64,000 bases of DNA from Henricia sp. BOLD:AAB3569 (GCA_037783545.1 JBBELK010000454.1:1240001-1304000), one strand, 5' to 3'; shown: positions 45,993 to 57,754, counted from the first letter of the stretch. The notes: generated from the sequence alone by a model not told the origin. Program-made: numbers and translations.

Positions 45993-46107
45993 TAAAGGCA
46001 CAGGCTCGTCAGCAATGCGCGCGCGCCAAATTCGTGCCACGAAATATGCAGCTCCATAGCAAAACCAAAGGCACGGAGCTGCATATTTCGTGGCACGAAT
46101 TTGGCGG
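45993..46107. mobile_element. Family E palindromic MITE, copy 2 (right end truncated)
   Basis: TAAAGGCACAGGCTCGTCAG and the GCACGGAGCTGCATATTTCG centre match 16341-16469; similarity stops after TTGGCG at the right. Confidence 0.75.
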
Positions 46108-48178
46108 GCCTACTCGTGTAATCAGAGCAACATTTAGTGAGCCCGCCCTCTTGTGGTTATTCCATTGTAACTGCGATGTATTTCTATTTTGACGTCATGT
46201 AAACACCCTGGAGATACACCGCAGTTTTCATTCGTCGGATTAGTCTATAGAGTATAGGCCTACTCATGAAACTGTCACTCTCAGCTCAGCCTCAGTACTC
46301 ACCATGTCACGGTTGTCTGCGGTTGTTGACATTTAAAAAAACATAACTTGTCACACCAAAAAAAGGTCAACTTAAAGGCTTACCCAAAGCCTGGGTAGAA
46401 TAAAAAGGTATATTTTGATCAGTTATGTTGTACAGAACATTCCAATCAATTACTTACTGACTGTGAGTGCCAAACGAAGTATTTCACCACGGATTCTCTT
46501 CAACAAATCTTCCAGTCCCAGTTTTCGTGCATCCCTCTATCTAGCACAGCTGGCCTATAAGTGCGCCCTCGTGTGACCGTTCAAACTTCCGCGCTACTCG
46601 CATAGACTTGCTTCCTAATCCACCGACAGAAAATGAGTCCACGAAACAGTTACATTAGAGGGCGCTGTTCACAATTACCAGTAACTTGTGTGAGAGAAAA
46701 TATCTCATCGCCTTTGTGCAAAACTGAATCTCAGTCTCACCATGGAGAAAGGAAAACGTCCTAGCATTTTCAACTAATAGGAAGTCATGGGGCGTCAAAT
46801 TTACCGTGATATTTTCAAATACAGTGTACACAAAATATTGAATCTGTCCCGAGTAAAATTAGAGGAATTTGGATAATTTATCATGGCCTTAATAGTTGAG
46901 AAAATTTAGTGTCATAAAATATAATTTTCAACACTAATATGTAGGAATTGTATCACGTTAAATCCTGCTGAGTAAAAGGGAGAAAAGTAATTACGCATGA
47001 TATACACAAGGAGCCAAGTAGCTATTTTTAAATATCCAAAATTTAGTACTAAATGTTTTTTTACATCGAAAGCTCTTTTGTGTGCACACACGCACATTAT
47101 AGTCTTTTAATTAACATGTACAAGATGTTACCATAAAACACTACACCAAATTAAACATTAGATGTACACAGTACATGAGTCACGAGTTGCTTTTGAGTAA
47201 TACGAAGTTGACCAGTGTACGAGCTCGAACTGTGTCATGGGTTGTCTTGGGTTGTCTTGGGTTGTCTGCACCCTTAGCCTTCCCAGAATACAATTTAACC
47301 TCTGTGAAAAATCACATCACCCAAGCGGTTCCATTTGAACGTAAAAACACTATTTGCGTCAAGCAAGTTGTAATTTTTAAGAAACACCTTTTGTTTGAAA
47401 CCCAAGGTTTCAAACAAATTTTTTTTATTACCGGCCCTGGAATTTATTTCCAAAAACCCTGTTTTAAAAAATAAATAATTATGAGGATGCCACTCAAAAT
47501 AATCAGCACATGGCCGGTCGTGCATGGCCACGCCTGCATAAGCCACGTGCCAACCGCATTCTATTTGGGCACCTGGCACGTGCCCAAATTATCATATGCA
47601 AATTACATAAATTGACCGTTTTTCATTGGCTCCTGTCACCTGTGCTGTGACAAGATGGAATGCATGCAATAATGAAGCGCGGCAGACGACATTTCAAGAT
47701 AAATCTAAATGGTGCCCACGCGTACGTACAGGCCTAGGCTTGTGCTATGTGACTTCATCGTTAACGGTAATGACGATTTTTAAGTCAAATGAAACAGGTC
47801 ATTGCGGACATACTTTGTTCGTCGTGGAGGAAAGAAACAGAAACGTTGAATATCTGTTATTTTAGGGGAATTGGACACACAAGGGGACTTATATTTCGGG
47901 GCACAGTTTGACTCAGTTTAGTAAAAAGACGAATGTTCACTTACCCCAGGATAAGTCATGCGCGGACTCACCACAACAACCTTGCCTGATTGTTTCCGAA
48001 TCCGATGCAAAACAGAGTGGAATTTAGTCCACAAATTCCAAAAGGTGTACATACACACATAGAGTTCATCAAAATTGTACAAAGTTCGCAAAATGTCCAC
48101 AAAATGAAACACAACTTGATTTGAGAAGCTCGAAGTAGGCCATTCCGCATAACGACGCACAAAATGTAGAATAGGCTT
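46108..48178. other. Region between RBM41 and MSL3, non-coding
   Basis: It probably holds the RBM41 promoter and any 5' untranslated exon, but no core promoter motif is convincing. TTGTCTTGGG is repeated three times at 47241-47266. A short hairpin (TTTGAAACC-CAAGG-TTTCAAA) lies near 47392-47415. Confidence 0.4.
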
Positions 48179-48355
48179 AAGCTAGGTTCATACTTCTACG
48201 CCGAAGTCACTCGCCGCATACTCGCCGCACTTTCGCCGAGTGTAGTCGCTGCAGAGTTAATACTGACCGCGCACTGTTGAACTTGTTTGACCCTACTCGG
48301 CGGACAAAATTTCCGTTCCGCACGTAGGTCGCCGAGCGAGTATGAATTGGGCTTT
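48179..48355. mobile_element. Probable short MITE (AAGCTAGGTTCATACT ends)
   Basis: The left AAGCTAGGTTCATACTTCTA pairs with the right GAGTATGAATTGGGCTT. The interior has several CTCGCCG units in both orientations. Confidence 0.5.
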
Positions 48356-49250
48356 AGGCCTGTGATAAACGTGAAGTTTCGGCAACAATGCTCTCGAAAA
48401 TGTCCGGAGTTTCTCTCTCAGTTGTCGATTTAAATTTCCTGTCGTAAACGAAGAAACATATTCCAATTGCAACGCACAGTCGACTCGACTTCGGATAGTT
48501 TTCCTGCATGCAGAGACTGTTCTGCTGGTTGAAGAGTGGAAAATAGAAGCGAGTTCGGGAACCACACATCTCGCCCCCTCCTTGTTGAAGTTCGGCTGCG
48601 AAAATGACCACGTACGTGAAGTGGAAAATTACACTGTCCGGAGCTACGGTAGGCCTACGCCATTGTATTTTTCTGCAGATACCATTTCATGGCAGATGGA
48701 CAACAACAGAGCATGATATTTTGAATAAAAAGGTAACACAGAAGGATAATTCAAAATTACACCCCAAAATTACACTCTTTGAGGTTTGAAAATTGTATTT
48801 TGGTATTACAATGAAGGCACTACTTTTGAAAGACGGCTCATGAACATGATGCAACGTGGCAGTTATTAAAATTCAACAAGTTCTCGTTTGAAGCACTGTG
48901 ATTGGTCAACTTGCTGGCCAACTTGATTGGCTAAAAGTAATGATCAAAACAAAACACGTGGTTATCCTTACTCTAAAACTAAAAGATATTTATGTGAGAA
49001 CCGCATTGTAAAAAGAATCTCAAGAAAAAGTATTTTGGAGCCACGATTTCGTACACTACATTCCAAACCTGACGAAAAAGTAAATTTATGGACCTCTAAA
49101 AGGGCGCCCTCTGTAGCCAGCTGCGGCGATCGGCGCGTTAGTTAAAATAGTCGGGCTTCCATCTTGCGAATGAAAACGAATTGCACATGTTTGATCAGGG
49201 ATCTAAGCACGTTCCGTAATCGATTTTTGTTCTGCATTTAAAATCCCACG
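48356..49250. other. MSL3 5' flank, non-coding
   Basis: The stretch just before the MSL3 start is CG-containing (CGATCGGCGCG near 49126) and likely includes its promoter and 5' leader. No coding exon recognised. Confidence 0.4.
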
Positions 49251-52200
49251 ATGACGACGTCGGTGATCGCAACAAGGGCCCTAAAACCCGCCGAATTCAG
49301 CATCGGGGAGCACGTGTTGTGCTTTGAACCGGATCCGACCAAGGCGAAAGTTCTTTATGATTCCAAGGTAAGTACAAATGAATTCATACTCGGCGAATCT
49401 TGAGGAAAATTGACTCTTGGAAAATAAACCTTATCGACGTTCTCAATGCATTATGGGATTGGATGACAAAATTGCCCGGCCAGATGTGCATAAACCTATA
49501 AGGCGGACACCAACTAGGCAACTTTTTTACTCATTTTCACGAAAACCAAAAAGAGTTCAAGAATCAACCTCCCACTACTTTATCTTTGACACATATCAAA
49601 CATACTGACAAACATGTCCCGAAACAAAAATGTTGCAAATGCGAGAAATCATCGGGGATTCCCTTCGTATCGGTAGTCGGAGTACCACGCTCGCAGCTCG
49701 GTATGCGCTATGCAACACACGCCTAGCCTGCGAGTCCGTCAGGCCACCCGCCTCGCAGTGCCGATACGGCGTGCGTTGAAGAGCGCATACCGAGCTGCGA
49801 GCGTGGTACTCGCACTACCGATACGAAGGGAATCCCCGATGATTTCTCGCATTTGCAACATTTCTGTTTCGGGACATGTTTGTCAGTATGTTTGATATGT
49901 GTCAAAGATAAAGTGGTGGGAGGTTGATTCTTGAACTCTTTTTGGTTTTCGTGAAAATGAGTAAAAAAGTTGCCTAGTTGGTGTCCGCCTCATAGGTTTA
50001 TGCACATTTGGCCAGGCAATTTTGTCATCCAATCCCATAATGCATTGAGAACGTCGATAAGGTTTATTGACCAAGCTATCACCCGCGCAAATTTTACTCC
50101 CAAAAATGCAAATTTGTTTGGCAAAATTTCCTCTGCATGTCATTTCAGAGGTCAAAATCAAGGAATATGTCACAATGTTGTTGATTTTGCATTTGTAATA
50201 TCGAGAGGAATGAGCTACTATTTTTAGCCAATTTCTTTTTTTGACAAGATAGAAGATTCGAGTCAAGGTTGTAGTGGTCTAGCGCCCTCTCTTGCTCATG
50301 TCTGACCAATGTAAACAACTTGACTCCACCAGCTGCAGCCAGTCAACACAAAGCACTCAGCTGTGTGCATTGTGTTTATCTATGGCATGTATGGAGAGGC
50401 ACATGATCACTCCTTTGTGTCTGCTGACATGCTGTAAATAATTTCATTTTGCTTGAGGGCAAATTTATGGCCAGAGCTGAATTTCCGTCTGGGGCCGTAT
50501 TGAAGGTACATGTATGTTATAAATTCTTTTAAGTGCGATTTCTTTATTTTGTTAAGTTTTTAAACTAAACTGTATTTTTTTTGTTCACATTGAACACAGA
50601 TTTTGGTAAATTTATACATTGGAATCGATAGCTCATATTCATAAATTAAATTCTAAGATATACTTCCCACTTGCACTTTTGTCACAAATGTTGCTTTTCT
50701 GCAGAAAAATCACATTTTCTCCTTCAAAAATTTCATTTTAGTTAGTGCACAAGATAACCATTCATGCGCGCACGCAGCGCCCTCTGTTGTCGTGCTTACG
50801 CACGGACCACTCATGCCTTAATTTTGTGCATTTACTGTATGCATTCATTTCATCATTTATTCATCTCAGAAATTCAACATTTCCGACAGAAGTGCAAGTG
50901 GGAAGTATATCTTAGAATTGAATAAACTATTGATTCCAATATATAAATTTACTAAAATCCGTGTTCAATGTGAACGAAAAAAAAATACCCTAAACTGGAA
51001 ATAACATTGTCATTTGTTGTCTAATTTTCATGTATCATGCAGATTTTGGATTTGGAGTGGACGAAGGATGAGGTAACAAATCGACGTGTACCTGAATATC
51101 TGGTGCACTTCAACGGTTGGAATAGCAGGTCAGTCTAAAATGGGGGGTATAAAAATGCAATCGAAATCGAAAATATGGTCTTAATTATCAAACTGACTCC
51201 TTCAAAAAGCTTGAGAGAAAAATGGCAGTTTTAGCAATTACATATCATTTTCAAGTGGATTTTTAAAATTTTTAACAATTTCTTTTAGCTGGGATCGTTG
51301 GGCACCGGCAAATTACATCCTGAGGTACACGGACGAAAACCTGGAGCTTAAAGGAAAACTCCACCGGCAGGCACTAGCTAAAATGTGAGTCTTAAAGAAA
51401 CAACCTGTAGTAATCTGTCAGTCGTTGCCACGTCACATCCGGTAGGGCAAGAGTGTGTCCATGGTGACAAGCGAAAAAACAAAGCCGTTGTCTACGCAAC
51501 ACGTACACGTATCTAAGCATGAACGAATTTGTTTTCACTCCAGTCATGGTGCTATGCCCGTATACAAAGGCATATGACATCGGGTCACAAAAGTGCCAGG
51601 ATGTGCGACCGACAGAATTAACAATTTATTTTGAAGTTCCAAATTCATTTTAGTTATTTTTAATAATGCCAAATATTGCATGATCCCAACCTACAAAACT
51701 TTAACGTAAGTTAATAAATTTAATTGAATATGAATCAAGTTTTTATAAATTCTCATCTAGATATTTTTATTTGTGCATTTTGTTCAGGGGAAAGAAGAAA
51801 AAGAAGAAGACCTTAGATGAACTAGTGGAGTTGGCTAGAAAGAGACGGGCTGGTAAAGGTAACACGTCACAGAACAACCATCTTAACTGATACATACAAA
51901 TATAATCTCATTATTCTTTAAGGGACCGAACTGATGTGAGCCCTACATCCATAGAGTGCGATATTATTATTAAATGCATACACAATAAAGTAAACTTGTG
52001 AGATAGTGACCTAAATTGCTTGGCCATGGCGTGTTATGGCCGAGCGGTCTAGTGCGTCGAACTCAAGTTCCTGTGCCAGTACTAGAATGTGGGTTCGATT
52101 CCGGGCCGTGACGGGTTATGGCACTTGTGCTCTTGAGCAAGGCACTTAATCACACTTGTTCCGTCCTTCGGAAGGGATGTAAAGACGTTGGTCCAGTGTG

Positions 52201-55200
52201 TTAGGTTTCGGTAACGCACTTTAAAGATCCAAGAGCATTCTTTCGTGAAGAGCAAGGGGAGGGATTCCCCGGTGTCTCTGGACATTTCTAATTCAACTTA
52301 GAAGTTGATATTTATTCAAATATCTATGTTAATTGATCCCATTCCTGTAATTGGCAGTCCAATTACAGGATATAAATAATATAAATAAATAAATAAAATA
52401 AATAAAGATACACAATTTGAAGATTGAATGTGCATCACAGCTTCAAGAACTTTTATAATGTCACATTATTGACTATTTCACCTCATTTGTTTAACCCTTA
52501 TTGTCTTTGTCCCAGGGTCCGACTCTGACGCTAGCAGTGGCGTAGCTGACAGTGACGAAAGTGATGACTCGGTAAGTATACGGGACAGCAATGCCTCAAT
52601 ATTTAATAATAATACTGTAGTTGGTTTTGTATAACGCTTTATCACCACAGTATCAAAGCACTGTTGCCATTATTACCCCTGCCATCAAAAACTTCAACTA
52701 GGCGGCTACCTGGCCAAGGCACACAACCCTATCGGCATTGTGGCATTCCCCCTACAGGGTACTCCTAGCGCTGTTGCCATTATTACTGCTGCCATCAGGG
52801 AATCACCAAAACCATTTCACTTCAACTAGGTGGCTACCTGGCCAAGGCACACAACCCTATCAGCAGTTATATTGTGGATTCCCCCTACAGGGTACTCCTG
52901 GCGCTGTTGCCATTATTACCTCTGCCATAAAAAAAACCAGAACCATTTCACTTTAACTAGGTGGCTGCCCGGCCAAGGCACACAATCCTATCAGCATGTA
53001 GATTGTGGCATTCCCCTACAGGATACTCCTGGCACTGTTGCCATTATTACCTCTGCCATAAAAAAAACCCAGAACCATTTCACTTTAACTAGGTGGCTGC
53101 CTGGCCAAGGCACACAACCCTATTAGCACTTAGATTGTGACATTCCCCCTACAGGATACTCCTGGCACTGTTGCCATTATTACCGCTGCCATCAGGAAAT
53201 CACCAGAACCATTTCACTTCAACTAGGTGGCTGCCTGGCCAAGGCGCACAACCCTATCAGCACCTAGATTGTGGCATCCCCCTACAGGATACTCCTGGCA
53301 CTGTTGCCATTATTACCACTGCCATCAGGAAATGACCAGAACCATTTCACTATAACTAGGTGGCTGCCTGGCCAAGGCACACAACCCTATCAGCAGTTAG
53401 ATTGTGGCATTCCCCCTAACTATCACATGCTTGGGTTGACGAGGCAATTAAGATCAAGTGTCCTGCCCAAGGACACAAACACATTGACAATAGTGAGGCT
53501 CAAACCCACAGCCTTTAGATAATGAGCATGGCTTGTGTACTCTCTAGACTAAACTTCTGAAGGATTGAAGTTTGTTTGATGGTATTTTTACATATTTACA
53601 ATGTCTCTGAGATTAATGTTTGATTTTCTGTGGTTATTTTCAGTCGTCTGGGGCAGAATCAGAAGCCGTTGAGATCCCAATCCCCCTCCCTGAAGCTCTG
53701 AAGGCGAAACTTGAAGATGACTGTTACTTCATCACTCGTACAAACAAGGTACATAATAAGAACGGTAACATCAATAACATTTCCACGACGTGCTTAGGCC
53801 TAGCAGTCACAAATACCACAAAGTTAGCTTTGTCCAGATTTTCTATATGATAATAGGGCAGAGCAGGAGAAATGTGTTGACACCAGAGTGTGAATGTGTG
53901 ACCGACGACGAAAGATGCTGACGCGGGTCAAGACGCCTAACATTGACATTTGACGCTTGACACGCATGTGTGACCAAGGATCGATTTTACAAAAGTTAAG
54001 ACGAGTTCAATGCATCCTAATTCCCATACCAACGCCCCAAGATAAGAAGAGTGACCCTTCCTAAGCGCTTTGTGAAATCCGGCCCTGGTCATGTATTTAA
54101 ATCAAGTAACAGGTCACGCCAGTTAGTACAAATTATCAATTAGCCACCGAGACCTGGGATCGATTACACAAAAGTTAAGACGAGTTCAATGCATCCTAAT
54201 TTCCATACCAACTTCCCAAGGTAATAAGACTGACCCTTCTTAAGACGTGTCTTAGCACTTTGTGAAATTGGCCCCAAGCCTTTAAAGTGAACTGTTTTTT
54301 AACGGTGAACTCTTTGTTGAACAGTTAGTGAAGCTGCCCTGCAAACCCAACATACTCACAATTATGGAAAGTTACGTCAGACACTTCGCGATCAACGTTC
54401 AGAACCACGAGAAAAAGAGAAGTGTTTCGCAGAATGTCGTCAGCTCAGTGGCAAAAGAGGGCCTTGTCATGCCTCCACAACCCAAGTACAAGTAGGTGCC
54501 ATTGATCAATTGTTTAAATAGACAGCCAAAGTGTGACGTGGGTTGCCATGGTAATTGGCTCTAAACATCATGGCCGTCGGAAAAAGTACCATTGCAAAAG
54601 CACAGGGACACGGTTTAGTGATTTTTAGTGTAGAGCCATTGCCTAGGCAACTAACAAAAGATGACATATTCACTTCGGCAGTCTATTAATTTAATCCAAT
54701 CTAATCCCAACCATTAAAGGAGAAGTATAACAAGAAACAAAAGGCATTGTGCATGTACATTATTATTATACGGTACAAAGAAAAAGAAACATGACTCACC
54801 AAAAAGCGGATACAAACTTTAAAAAGACTGGTTTATGGGCACTTATGTTTTGTTCGAAAACTGGGCAAAGAATAATTGTTTAGCGTACAATGTTTTTGTG
54901 TATTGTCGTAGGAATGCACGAAGGACTTGTACGCAGAAACATCATTCTTTGGCCAGTTCTCAGACAAAATGGTGTGAAGTAAAATATTGAATAAAATGTT
55001 AGCTTTCAGTGCTAAATATTTCACTTTTTTTTATTTCAATGTTTGTCCCCAGTGTGGATTTGTGTAAAGAAGTCATGGATGGCCTACGCATCCTATTCGA
55101 CTTTCTGCTTCCGATCAACATGCTGTACGCTGTCGAGAAAAAACAGTACGAGAAGATTGTTAAGTCGTGTTACGTGCAGAACGTGGTGATAGAATCAAGG

Positions 55201-57754
55201 TAAGTTTCCGAGTAAACAATTTTTCTGACAACTTATTTCCAAGGTTAGAGAAGATAAAAAATAAAATGATGCACAATTATTGGAATCTGCAACAACCAGC
55301 GTTAATCCTGTTCTTCAATATTGTCATATCTATGATGGTTTCATTCGGAAATGTAGGGACTAGTGCAAATTTAGTTCCCATTTGACTGGTGCCCTGTATT
55401 CTGGCACACACATTTACCCATTGCATTACACACATACCATCAGTGTACTATACTGGTCTGTGTGTGTGCATGGAGCATGCAGTTCCATGGAGTATTGGTA
55501 CCTCATTGTCTGGTTGCTCATTATCAAAGAGAGTAAGCCTCGAGTAACATTTTGAAATTTCACGTTGGCATTTTTCTCAACAGGTCACCAGCGAAAAGAG
55601 GCAGGCCACGTAAAAACAGCTCCTCAGTCTCCCCAGGCAAGGATTCTGCCAAAGTGAACAGGAAGGATTCCCCTAAAACTCCTGAAGACGACCCACCAAG
55701 GCGAATCACCCGTCGATCCTCAACCAGCAGCCAGGTCACTCTAGCTGGACCCCTTCCCCTCACCAAAAGACGACACTCCGAAATTGACTCAAATCCCCGG
55801 TCCCCTCACCCTAAACGACACCCTGTCGAAGTCGCACCAACGACGACCCAAGACACTGGCACCCCAGCGACATCCAAACCGACAATTCGGCATTCGACCA
55901 GACTCGCGAGCACGTCCTCGGCCCCGAGTTCACCCCCACCGGAGGACACCCGGATTGGAATCATGCCTTTTCCGCAGTCGCAGTCGGAGTCGACCGACTC
56001 AAGCCAGTCGATGCCAGACAATGGGAAAACGGGAAACCATAACGGGAAGAACAGTAATGGATGTGATTTGAATCTCCCTTCGTGTAAACTTTTAGCTGAT
56101 GATGCTAATTACGACGGCAGAATTCCACCGTGTAAGATGTACGGCGCTCAGCATCTTATGCGACTGTTTGGTAAGTTCTGCAAAAATTGCTCCAAGACAA
56201 ACGCTTTGTAAAGTTTATCACTTATCAGTCACATTTTGTTCACACCAACAAATTGATGCCGGGATAATTTTTGGCAAAAAAAAAGAAGTAAAAAGTTAAG
56301 ACCTAGTTAAGCACCACAAATACTGACTCTTGAGTCATTTCTACATTCATTGTATGAATCTTGTCACCAAAAGATCATACTTTGCAACACTCAGAGGCGG
56401 CCGCCATGCAGCGAGATTTGCTACACTGATAGGCTGTCCACAGCTGTCAAGTTCAAGTTTAAAACATAGTGTACACAAATGATTGGTGAACAATGAACAT
56501 CAACCGTGGAAGACGGTGGAAAAGCTGACGTTTTAACTCAACTGCCCCTGTGACTATACATTGCCAGGCGTGTTTACATGTCCTCTGGCGTCAAGTGGTT
56601 GGTGGTCCATCCCACCTCATTAATATTCATGTTTTTATTCATTTTGTACAGTCAAGCTCCCAGAACTATTGGGTAAAATGGACCTCCCTCCCAAGAAGCT
56701 TCGCCCACTCCTCAAACACATTGAACTGTTTCTCAAGTAAGAATATTTGATATTTAGAAGGGATGACTTGATATTTATCAAGTTATTATGTATCACCTAT
56801 GGCCGCGACCATTGTGCGTGTGCCCTTGGGCAAGGCACTTTGCCATACATTGCCTCTCTCCACCCAGGAGTAAATAGGTACCTGCAGGGGTTGCAGCCTT
56901 CGAGCGCTTGTGTCAGGCTGCCAGGGCTGCATACTCCCAGGGAGTTGTGCCCAATGACCAGGGTAATAATGTTGCTTCTCTCCGCCCAGGAGTAAATGGG
57001 TACCTGCAAGGGTTGCAGACCCTGAGTGCTTGTGTCAGGCTGCCAGGTCTGCATACTCCCCAGAGTGTTGTGCCCAATGACCAGGGTAATGATATTGTAA
57101 AGCGACATGAGTATCCCGCAGGATAGATATGTGCGCTATATAAGATGTCACTATTATCATCATTATTATTATTAAAACATTACTCAAAGTTAAAACAACA
57201 ATGGTAACGGTTACGTATGAAGAGAGTCCACCTAGATTGAAAATGGTTTATAAAAGCGAGTGTTTGGTTTATAAAAGTGAGTTTTCTTTTATCTTCAATT
57301 TTGTTATGACAAATTTTAAGGGGCTGTCCAAAGTTGTCAAAGTTGTCAAAGTTTTCAAGAAACCCCTCCCTCCCCCTGAAATATTAATTATCAGCAATTT
57401 TCTGTCAGTAATTTTCTTAGCGAAATGGTTGCCTGATGGCAGCGTTAATAATGGCAACAGCGCCAGGAGCACCCCGCAGGGTGGACATGTGCGCTATATA
57501 AGAATCCACCATTATTATTATTGTTAGTACCATGTTAAGTGTCAACATGTTAAGTCCTATCCAGCCCTCGACCCCACCCACCCCTCTCCCCTTACGCTTT
57601 GTAGAACCGTGAAACAGGATTCTATCGTCAATTCCTAAAATATTGCATTTCTTCCGACAGGTACATAGCACACCCGGATCGTCTAGAGGAAATGTTCCCC
57701 AACAGTGCTTACGTCGGTGCTTACGAAGCTTTAAAGAAACCCAAAGAGACGTGA
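49251..57754 (+). CDS. MSL3: MSL3, chromo-barrel and MRG-domain subunit of the MSL complex, eleven coding exons
   Basis: Coding exons: 49251-49367, 51043-51128, 51289-51384, 51788-51858, 52516-52571, 53644-53748, 54325-54491, 55053-55199, 55584-56170, 56652-56736, 57661-57754. All introns are GT-AG and the phases join into 536 codons plus stop (human about 521). MSL3 is the chromatin-reading subunit of the MSL complex, which acetylates histone H4 Lys16 in the nucleus. Chromo-barrel: about 16-98, with [16 protein letters not shown] and [16 protein letters not shown]; the methyl-lysine cage positions Tyr36, Phe62, Trp65 and Trp69 are kept. A Lys run (101-106) and an acidic Ser/Asp stretch (124-142) follow. 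The MRG domain starts near 155 ([20 protein letters not shown]) and resumes at about 466 ([10 protein letters not shown]), split by a disordered Ser/Pro insert that begins with the AT-hook-like KRGRPRK (286-292). It diverges from RBM41. The introns are laden with repeats. Confidence 0.95.
49416..50075. mobile_element. 650-bp inverted repeat in MSL3 intron 1
   Basis: The left arm (about 49423-49709) and right arm (about 49792-50068) are near-perfect complements around an 82-base loop. AATAAACCTTATCGACGTTC and TCGTATCGGTAGTCGGAGTA are examples from the left arm. The arms share only small indels and scattered substitutions, so this is either a recent palindromic element or one kept homogeneous. 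No transposase; the matching short frames in the two arms are mirror images of each other. Confidence 0.9.
50565..50998. mobile_element. Second inverted-repeat element in MSL3 intron 1
   Basis: Arms of about 110-120 bases, with TTCACATTGAACACAGATTT and AAGATATACTTCCCACTTGC at the left and complements at 50889-50998. The centre includes ATGCGCGCACGCAGCGCCCT. Arms are roughly 85-90 percent complementary by eye. Confidence 0.8.
51411..51617. repeat. Dispersed repeat in MSL3 intron 3
   Basis: An inverted relative of 45717-45880 (TAAGCATGAACGAATTTGTT, TTTTCACTCCAGTCATGG, CCAGGATGTGCGACCGACAG). Confidence 0.7.
52030..52405 (+). repeat. tRNA-Leu-type SINE in MSL3 intron 4
   Basis: Head ATGGCCGAGCGGTCTAGTGC (A box) and GTGGGTTCGATTCCGGGCCG (B box). 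Body CTTGAGCAAGGCACTTAATC, CTTCGGAAGGGATGTAAAGA, GTAACGCACTTTAAAGATCC. It ends in an ATAAATAAAT simple tail. The best preserved of the three copies (others at 35696 and 42633). Confidence 0.8.
52600..53530 (-). repeat. SINE with an internally amplified minisatellite, MSL3 intron 5
   Basis: On the minus strand this is a SINE of the 36640 type. Its TGTGTCCTTGGGCAGGACAC part and degenerate head lie near 53440-53530 and the ATT tail near 52600. Between them, one segment is repeated six times. Units marked by CTGTTGCCATTATTACC occur at about 52658, 52769, 52903, 53033, 53165 and 53299, spacing 111 then about 130-134. Each unit also carries ACTAGGTGGCTGCCTGGCCA and TAGATTGTGGCATTCCCCCT. Confidence 0.85.
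53985..54285 (+). repeat. Direct repeat pair in MSL3 intron 6
   Basis: Two copies of about 110 bp (GGATCGATT(T/A)(T/C)ACAAAAGTTAAG, GACGAGTTCAATGCATCCTA, CTTTGTGAAATC) start near 53989 and 54163, with about 60 unrelated bases between. Confidence 0.75.
54514..54687. mobile_element. Family B element, copy 2, in MSL3 intron 7
   Basis: The complement of 5147-5300 with inverted ends (AAATAGACAGCCAAAGTG and CACTTCGGCAGTCTATTA). It begins about 22 bases after the exon 7 donor. Confidence 0.7.
56797..57175 (+). repeat. SINE with internal tandem duplication, MSL3 intron 10
   Basis: GCCCTTGGGCAAGGCACTTT, then a unit of about 118 bp present twice (each with GGAGTAAAT(A/G)GGTACCTGCA and GTGCCCAATGACCAGGGTAA), then GATATGTGCGCTATATAAGA and an ATT tail. 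Same family as 40621. Confidence 0.75.
57416..57528 (+). repeat. SINE 3' fragment in MSL3 intron 10
   Basis: CGAAATGGTTGCCTGATGGC, GCACCCCGCAGGGTGGACAT and GTGCGCTATATAAGAATCCA plus an ATT tail match the 3' end of the 36640 SINE; the 5' part is absent. It lies about 130 bases before the last MSL3 exon. Confidence 0.75.

Noticed and set aside
49417-50266. Two similar protein-like frames in MSL3 intron 1
   Set aside because: They are the two arms of one inverted repeat read on opposite strands, so the likeness is a mirror effect.
55560-56071. Antisense and alternative frames across MSL3 exon 9
   Set aside because: They are shadows of the Ser/Pro-rich coding exon; the MSL3 frame is fixed by splice phase and by similarity on both sides.
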